From positions 1-9,383 of the forward strand of contig CAMYAA010000020.1 in NCBI GenBank assembly GCA_947253615.1: a stretch of 9,383 nucleotides of DNA, given 5' to 3'. Position numbers and translations under genes: made by a program. Within the stretch, counting starts at the first letter, position 1. Every line of letters starts with the position of its first letter. The notes beneath the pieces were generated by a model that made no database searches, had not been told where the DNA came from, and saw nothing but the letters and a program-made list of their open reading frames with translations. Origin of the DNA: an uncultured Sutterellaceae bacterium. GTDB lineage: Bacteria; Pseudomonadota; Gammaproteobacteria; Burkholderiales; Burkholderiaceae_F. Below, in pieces: positions 4,981 through 9,383 of the stretch.

Positions 4981-5961
4981 ATGTATTCGCGAATTATTGG
5001 AACGGGCTCGGCCCTTCCTAAAACAGCCTTGAGTAATGAAGCGTTGGCTCAACGTTTATTAAAAGATGGGGTCGAAACCAATGATGAATGGATCCGCACG
5101 CGCACTGGGATTACCCAGCGCTATATCGCGGACCCCGCCTTGGGCGAAACCACCACGAGCTTAGCCACCGAGGCCGCTCGTCAGGCCCTCGCCGATGCGC
5201 AACTCACCGGGGCTGATATTGATTTATTAGTGGTGGCTACCACCACGCCCGATATGGTGTTCCCCTCGACTGCGTGTCGCGTCCAGGCTGCTATTGGCGC
5301 GAGCCTCTCGGCCGCTTTTGACGTCCAGGCCGTGTGCGCGGGCTTTGTCTACGCGTTGAGCGTGGCCGACGCTATGGTAAGTTCGGGGCGCTACAAGCGC
5401 GCCTTGGTGATCGGGGCTGAAACCCTCTCGCGTGTGCTCGATTGGAAAGATCGTAGTACGTGCGTACTCTTTGGGGACGGCGCTGGGGCTGTCGTGCTCG
5501 AAGCCGACGAACATCACGGGATCCTCGCCTCGCGCTTATATGCCGACGGTCGCCAAAACGAAAAGGTCTTGGGCCTTGAAGCACACTTGACCGATGGTGT
5601 CATGTGCGGCGACCCCTTTATCCGTATGGATGGACGCCAAGTCTTTAAACTCGCCGTCGAAGGCTTATGCTCGAGTGGTGAAGAAGTCGCTAAAATGGCG
5701 GGCATTAATACAGAGGATATCGCGTTATTCGTGCCTCATCAGGCTAACCTTCGTATCATGGGCATGGTCGCTAAGAAATTGGGCATCCCTGAAGAACGCA
5801 TGGCGAAAACCGTGGCTCAACACGGTAATACCTCGGCGGCTTCGGTGCCCTTGGCGCTCGATGCGTGCGTGAAGGCTGGTATGGTCAAACGTGGCGACTT
5901 GGTCCTCCTGCAGGGCGTCGGCGCTGGCATGGCCTGGGGCTCGGTTTTATTACGTTGGTAA
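4981..5961 (+). CDS. fabH: Beta-ketoacyl-ACP synthase III
   Basis: FabH starts type II fatty-acid synthesis in the cytoplasm by condensing acetyl-CoA with malonyl-ACP to acetoacetyl-ACP. The 326-residue length is normal. The catalytic triad is complete: Cys119 in AVCAGFVYAL, His253 in PHQANLRIM and Asn283 in GNTSAASVP. NDEWIRTRTGI (34-44) carries the Trp and Arg of the CoA-binding loop, and the C-terminal GxGAGMAWGSVLLRW is typical. ATG 4981 is supported by AAGGA seven bases upstream. It follows the rhodanese-like gene by 23 bases and precedes fabD by 24 bases, so the three look like one operon. plsX, its usual upstream partner, is missing. Confidence 0.97.
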   Translation: MYSRIIGTGSALPKTALSNEALAQRLLKDGVETNDEWIRTRTGITQRYIADPALGETTTSLATEAARQALADAQLTGADIDLLVVATTTPDMVFPSTACRVQAAIGASLSAAFDVQAVCAGFVYALSVADAMVSSGRYKRALVIGAETLSRVLDWKDRSTCVLFGDGAGAVVLEADEHHGILASRLYADGRQNEKVLGLEAHLTDGVMCGDPFIRMDGRQVFKLAVEGLCSSGEEVAKMAGINTEDIALFVPHQANLRIMGMVAKKLGIPEERMAKTVAQHGNTSAASVPLALDACVKAGMVKRGDLVLLQGVGAGMAWGSVLLRW

Positions 5962-5985
5962 CCCCCTTTTCATAGAGATTGAACA

Positions 5986-6942
5986 ATGCGGATTGCTTTT
6001 GTCTTCCCTGGTCAAGGCTCCCAGAGTGTTGGGATGCTCAATACCATTGAAAATCACTGCTTGGTTGGTGATTTAATGGAACGAGCCGATATGGCTCTCG
6101 ATTTTGATTTGACGGGTTTAATCGCTCGCGGCCCCGCCGAAGAGCTGGCCTTGACGGTCAATACTCAACCCGCTGTGCTTTTGACAAGCTACGCGTTGTT
6201 TGCCCTTTGGGAACACTATCGTGGCCCGAAGCCCGTTTGTATGGCTGGCCACTCCTTGGGGGAATACACGGCTCTCACGGCCGCTAAAGCGATGGACTTT
6301 GGCGTGGCACTGCGCTGCGTTCGCTATCGCGCTCAAGTCATGCAAAGTACCGTGCCCGTTGGCGTGGGCGGCATGGCCGCTATCTTAGGCTTAACCGACG
6401 AAGACGTCGCTCAAGTCGTGGAAAAGGCCCGTGCGTTTGGGGTCATTGAGGCCGTGAACTTTAATGCCCCAGGGCAGGTCGTGGTCGCTGGCGAAATCGC
6501 GGCGATTGATCAGGTGGGCGAGATTGCGAAAGAAGCCGGGGCCCGTCGTACGATGGTCTTACCTGTCTCGGCCCCCTTCCATTCGAGCTTATTAAAGCCC
6601 GTCGCGGAAAAATTAGCGGCTTATTTGGCCAAGACCCCGATTGAGGTCCCAAGCGTGCCTGTGCTTAGCAATGTGGACGCCTCGCCCGAAATGACCCCAG
6701 AGGCCATTCGTCATGGCTTGGCCCTTCAGGCTTGCTCCCCGGTGCAGTGGGTCAAGACCATTGAAGCCATGAAGGCGATGGGCGTGACCGATATCGTGGA
6801 AATTGGCCCGGGTAAAGTCTTGACGACGATGTTAAAGCGTACGGATAAAACGATCCGTGGTCATAACGTCTTTGACGAAGCCTCCTTACAGAGCACCCTA
6901 GATACGATGATGGCCTTGGAAAAAGAAGAGGCCGAACAATAA
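5986..6942 (+). CDS. fabD: Malonyl-CoA:ACP transacylase
   Basis: FabD moves malonyl from CoA to the phosphopantetheine arm of AcpP, supplying the extender for FabH and FabF. The 318-residue product is full length. Key residues by comparison with E. coli: Gln9 in FPGQGSQ, nucleophile Ser90 in GHSLGEY, Arg115 in RYRAQVMQ, His199 in APFHSSL and Gln248 before SPVQW. The start ATG 5986 gives the conserved MRIAFVFPGQGSQ opening; only a weak AGAG precedes it, which suggests translational coupling to fabH 24 bases upstream. It ends in an acidic tail (EKEEAEQ). A 79-base gap with a G/C-rich inverted repeat (6952-6967) and TTTT separates it from fabG and might attenuate transcription. Confidence 0.97.
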   Translation: MRIAFVFPGQGSQSVGMLNTIENHCLVGDLMERADMALDFDLTGLIARGPAEELALTVNTQPAVLLTSYALFALWEHYRGPKPVCMAGHSLGEYTALTAAKAMDFGVALRCVRYRAQVMQSTVPVGVGGMAAILGLTDEDVAQVVEKARAFGVIEAVNFNAPGQVVVAGEIAAIDQVGEIAKEAGARRTMVLPVSAPFHSSLLKPVAEKLAAYLAKTPIEVPSVPVLSNVDASPEMTPEAIRHGLALQACSPVQWVKTIEAMKAMGVTDIVEIGPGKVLTTMLKRTDKTIRGHNVFDEASLQSTLDTMMALEKEEAEQ

Positions 6943-7021
6943 TTTTTTCTTGGGCGGGAGCCCTCCCTTTTGTCGCTCCCCCTTTAAGAACACTAACTCC
7001 AACCCAGAGGTGGATATAACT

Positions 7022-7783
7022 ATGGCGATTTTTACCCATGAAGCGTTAAGTGGCCGCGTGGCCTTAGTCTCGGGCGCAAGCCGCGGGATCGGTGCGGCGG
7101 TATTAACGGCGTTGGCCCAAGCCGGGGCAACGGTCGTGGGCACGGCAACGAGTGAAGCCGGCGCTCAGCGTATTACTCAAAGTCTCAAGGATTTAGGGAA
7201 CGCGGGCTATGGTGTCGTTTTAAACGTCACGGATCCGGAACAGTGCGACAACGTCGTCGCCGACGTCGTGAAGACGTTTGGCCATTGCGACATTTTGGTC
7301 AATAATGCCGGGATTACGCGCGACACCCTCATGATGCGCATGAAAGACAATTTGTGGGACGAGGTCATTGATACCAACCTCTCAGGGTCTTTCCGCTTGG
7401 CACGTGCGGTGACGCGTCCTATGATGAAACAGCGCTGGGGCCGTATTATCTCGATTGGCTCCGTGGTCGGTGCCATGGGCAACCCGGGTCAGGTCAACTA
7501 CGCCGCGGCTAAGGCCGGGATGATGGGGATGACCAAAGCGCTCGCTCGTGAAATTGGCTCGCGCGGCATTACGGTCAATACCGTGGCGCCAGGTTTTATC
7601 GAAACGGACATGACCGCTGAGCTCAATGAAGAGCAGCGCAATCATTTGCTCTCCCAGATTCCTGTACAACGACTCGGCCAAACGGATGATATCGCTCAAG
7701 CGGTGGTTTTCCTTGCAAGTGACGCTGCTGCCTACATTACAGGCACGACGTTGCATATTAATGGCGGGATGTTTACTGGCTAA
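7022..7783 (+). CDS. fabG: 3-oxoacyl-ACP reductase
   Basis: FabG reduces 3-oxoacyl-ACP to 3-hydroxyacyl-ACP with NADPH, the first reduction of each elongation round. The 253-residue product is a short-chain dehydrogenase with all hallmarks: GASRGIG nucleotide loop (18-24), NNAG (94-97), catalytic Asn119, Ser147 (SIGSVVGAMGN), Tyr160 and Lys164 (YAAAK), and the C-terminal GTTLHINGGM. The frame is open back to 6950, but ATG 7022 is preferred because the upstream part is low-complexity intergenic sequence and AGAGGTGG lies just before 7022. It has about nine extra N-terminal residues compared with E. coli FabG. It lies between fabD and acpP, all in the same direction. Confidence 0.97.
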   Translation: MAIFTHEALSGRVALVSGASRGIGAAVLTALAQAGATVVGTATSEAGAQRITQSLKDLGNAGYGVVLNVTDPEQCDNVVADVVKTFGHCDILVNNAGITRDTLMMRMKDNLWDEVIDTNLSGSFRLARAVTRPMMKQRWGRIISIGSVVGAMGNPGQVNYAAAKAGMMGMTKALAREIGSRGITVNTVAPGFIETDMTAELNEEQRNHLLSQIPVQRLGQTDDIAQAVVFLASDAAAYITGTTLHINGGMFTG

Positions 7784-7914
7784 ACTTGCCGATAAAATCC
7801 CACAAGCCTCTTTGAAATTGGTAAAATAAAAGGCTTGATTTTAGATTGTTAGGGTTTAACCCTTTAACTTTCCCCGCACACGAGGGCGGGGTATGCCCTT
7901 TGCGGAGTAAAAAA
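7784..7914 (+). promoter_or_regulatory. Leader of acpP with alternative hairpins and likely promoter
   Basis: An extended -10, TG-G-TAAAAT, lies at 7819-7827 (no good -35). Downstream, CCCCGC (7872-7877) pairs with GCGGGG (7886-7891), while AGGGC (7883-7887) could instead pair with GCCCT (7895-7899). The two structures share bases and exclude each other, and the second ends five bases before the ribosome binding site GGAG (7904-7907). This would allow separate, strong and possibly tunable expression of acpP. That acpP often has its own promoter is general knowledge; the switch is inference. Confidence 0.45.
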
Positions 7915-8154
7915 ATGGACGAAATCGAACAGAAGGTTAAGAAGATTGTTGCTGAACAGCTCGGCATCAAAGAAGAAGATATCAAGAACGAATCTTCTTT
8001 CATTGAAGACTTAGGCGCTGACAGCCTTACGACGGTTGAAATGTCGCTCGCGTTTGAAGATGCTTTCGGCATTGAAATTCCTGACACCGAACAAGAAAAC
8101 CTTCGTACGGTTCAGCAAGCGATTGACTACGTCAAGGCTGCTGTGAGCAAGTAA
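7915..8154 (+). CDS. acpP: Acyl carrier protein
   Basis: AcpP carries malonyl and growing acyl chains on phosphopantetheine, shuttling between the Fab enzymes in the cytoplasm. The 79-residue, highly acidic product has the full four-helix pattern; the attachment Ser is Ser37 in LGADSL. After it the protein reads TTVEM where most ACPs have DTVEL, so the first acidic residue of recognition helix II is Thr39, and the stretch [12 protein letters not shown] also departs from the common AEKITTVQ. Both may alter partner contacts but do not cast doubt on the call. ATG 7915 is preceded by GGAG seven bases upstream; the open frame further upstream (to 7846) covers the leader hairpins and is rejected. 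A strong terminator follows (8215-8254). Confidence 0.97.
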   Translation: MDEIEQKVKKIVAEQLGIKEEDIKNESSFIEDLGADSLTTVEMSLAFEDAFGIEIPDTEQENLRTVQQAIDYVKAAVSK

Positions 8155-8164
8155 GGTAAGATTC

Positions 8165-8189
8165 GGTTTTTCGAGAATTTCGAAAAGCC
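8165..8189 (+). other. Hairpin directly after acpP
   Basis: GGTTTTTCGA (8165-8174) pairs with TCGAAAAGCC (8180-8189) in a 10-bp stem with one G-T wobble and a 5-base loop. It starts ten bases after the acpP stop. Lacking a clean T run, it probably protects the 3' end of acpP mRNA rather than terminating. Confidence 0.45.
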
Positions 8190-8214
8190 TTCTCTTCAGG
8201 TTCAGCCCTGGTTC

Positions 8215-8254
8215 AAAAGGTCTCTTCAATCGAGTTGTTGAAGTAGACCTTTTT
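8215..8254 (+). terminator. Intrinsic terminator after acpP
   Basis: A stem of 15 pairs (8215-8229 with 8238-8254, one bulged T at 8244) has an 8-base loop and ends in TTTTT. It implies that fabF is mostly transcribed from its own promoter. Confidence 0.85.
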
Positions 8255-8281
8255 CTTATGGTTCGTATTGGGCCGTAAGTT

Positions 8282-8290
8282 TGTTAGAAT
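8282..8290 (+). promoter_or_regulatory. Candidate extended -10 promoter of fabF
   Basis: TG-T-TAGAAT fits an extended -10; the -35 region (TTCGTA, 8262-8267, spacer 17) is weak. It lies between the acpP terminator and fabF, and would give a leader of about 130 bases that contains a small GGCCT/AGGCC inverted repeat (8318-8340). Confidence 0.4.
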
Positions 8291-8429
8291 TTTTAAAAAG
8301 TCCTGCGTGACGCCTCCGGCCTTATGACAATTAAGAGGCCAGGGGGCTCTCGTGAGTGGACCCTTTAAAAAAACTATAGCGTGCGAGTCTCTGACACTGA
8401 GCACCGAGAATTTACCGTTGAGGTTACTT

Positions 8430-9334
8430 ATGCAAGACCGTCGTGTCGTTATTACTGGATTAGGAATGATCTCTCCGTTGGGCAACACCGTGGAGAGTAG
8501 TTGGAAAGCCGCCTTGGAAGGCAAGTCGGGGATTGGCCCGATTACGCTTTTTGATGCCGAAGCCATTGGTCTCGGTGCCCGTATTGCGGGGGAAGTCAAA
8601 GATTTTGATGCGTCGCAATACCTCGGCGTGAAAGAAGTGCGTCGTTTCGACCGTTTTATTCACTTTGGGGTGGCTGCGGGCATGATGGCCTTGGATGATG
8701 CCAAACTTGAGGTGACCGATGAACTCGCTCCTGAAGCGGGTGTCGCCATCGGGGCCGGGATTGGTGGGTTACCGCTCCTTTGTAATAACAACCAAGACTT
8801 AGTGACGCGTGGCCCACGCCGTGTGTCGCCCTTTATGATTCCAGGCTCGATCATTAACATGACCTCGGGTCAGTTAGCGATTATGCGTAACTTGAAGGGG
8901 CCGAACATCGCTCATGTGTCGGCGTGCTCTTCGGGTTTACACGCCATTGGTGAAGCCATGCACATGATTAAGCGTGGTGACGCGAAAGTCATGGTGGCTG
9001 GGGGTTGTGAAGCCACGATCTTCCCGTTAGCTATTGCTGCTTTTGACAATATGCATGCCTTGAGCCGTCGCAACGACGAACCTACGCGTGCCTCTCGTCC
9101 GTTTGATAAGGATCGTGATGGCTTCGTGATGGGTGAAGGCGCGGGTGTGTTGGTGTTAGAAGAGCTCGAACATGCCTTAGCGCGTGGTGCCAAGATCTAT
9201 GCCGAAGTCGTGGGTTATGGTCTCTCCGGGGACGCTCACCACATTACGACGCCCTCGACCGAAGGGCCGGTGCGTTGTATGACGATGGCGTTAAAGCACG
9301 CCGGTATTGGTCCTGAATCGGTCCAGTACTTAAA
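8430..9334 (+). CDS. fabF: Beta-ketoacyl-ACP synthase II, 3' end missing
   Basis: FabF elongates acyl-ACP by condensation with malonyl-ACP and is needed for the longer chains. About 301 of the usual ~410 codons are present. It opens RRVVITGLGMISPLGN, has the nucleophile Cys166 in SACSSGLHAIGEA, and the FDKDRDGFVMGEGAGVLVLE block at about 230-249. The sequence enters adapter after VQYL, exactly where the NAHGTSTP motif with the first catalytic His should follow, so both catalytic histidines are outside the window. The truncation is technical. ATG 8430 is supported by GAGG six bases upstream. FabF rather than FabB is inferred from position after acpP and from the VVITGLGMISPLGN opening; the active-site segment SACSSGLHAIG is slightly unusual. 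Confidence 0.93.
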
Positions 9335-9383
9335 CTGTCTCTTATACACATCTCCGAGCCCACGAGACCGTACTAGATCTCGT
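9335..9383. other. Illumina Nextera i7-side adapter (not genomic)
   Basis: Bases 9335-9368 are the reverse complement of the Nextera read-2 transposase adapter, beginning CTGTCTCTTATACACATCT. Bases 9369-9376 (CGTACTAG) match the Nextera i7 index N702, and ATCTCGT begins the P7 sequence. The last genomic base is about 9334; the first adapter base C could also be the genomic base of the next codon. Confidence 0.98.

Noticed and set aside
7846..7914. N-terminal extension of acpP
   Set aside because: It would translate the leader hairpins and the ribosome binding site; ACP starts at the well-placed ATG 7915.

Overview
The window is one assembled contig with Illumina Nextera adapter at both ends (1-43 and 9335-9383), so only about 44-9334 is genomic. 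Both ends of the DNA are technical, and the last gene (fabF) is cut by the library end, not by biology. Ribosomal protein L32 is almost a Burkholderiales (Betaproteobacteria) consensus, and the fab gene order fits that order. The moderate GC content and AT-rich intergenic DNA would suit a host-associated member such as the Sutterellaceae, but that family-level guess is inference only.

Left part (44 to about 3340) looks accessory. The first ~870 bases have no convincing gene. They hold an AT-rich stretch beside six TTCCCC motifs repeated at an exact 11-base period, an imperfect 24-base direct repeat on either side of this block, a 12-base perfect palindrome and a strong intrinsic terminator. 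Next comes a full-length DDE transposase related to the IS4/IS1634 group (922-2652), in which the usual catalytic Glu position reads as His. On the minus strand follows a small multi-pass membrane protein gene with a good promoter and ribosome binding site but an apparent single-base frameshift (2724-3106). A degraded 3' fragment of a tRNA-Ser lies beyond it.

Middle part (3400-4300) is core genome: tRNA-Gly(GCC) with a near-consensus promoter and its own terminator, then rpmF (L32) with a long leader and its own terminator.

Right part (4460-9334) is the fatty-acid synthesis cluster: a membrane-anchored rhodanese-like protein with Ser instead of the catalytic Cys, then fabH, fabD, fabG, acpP and the first 301 codons of fabF, all on the plus strand. 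FabD loads malonyl onto the acyl carrier protein AcpP, FabH makes the first acetoacetyl-ACP, FabG reduces the beta-keto group and FabF elongates. All visible catalytic residues in FabH, FabD and FabG are present. In Betaproteobacteria the usual order is yceD-rpmF-plsX-fabH-fabD-fabG-acpP-fabF. Here yceD and plsX are both missing, and a rhodanese-like gene occupies the plsX position.

I do not see a clear new multi-gene system. The best candidates for a second look are the helically phased TTCCCC array, the loss of plsX with a Cys-less rhodanese in its place, and the His-for-Glu change in the transposase.
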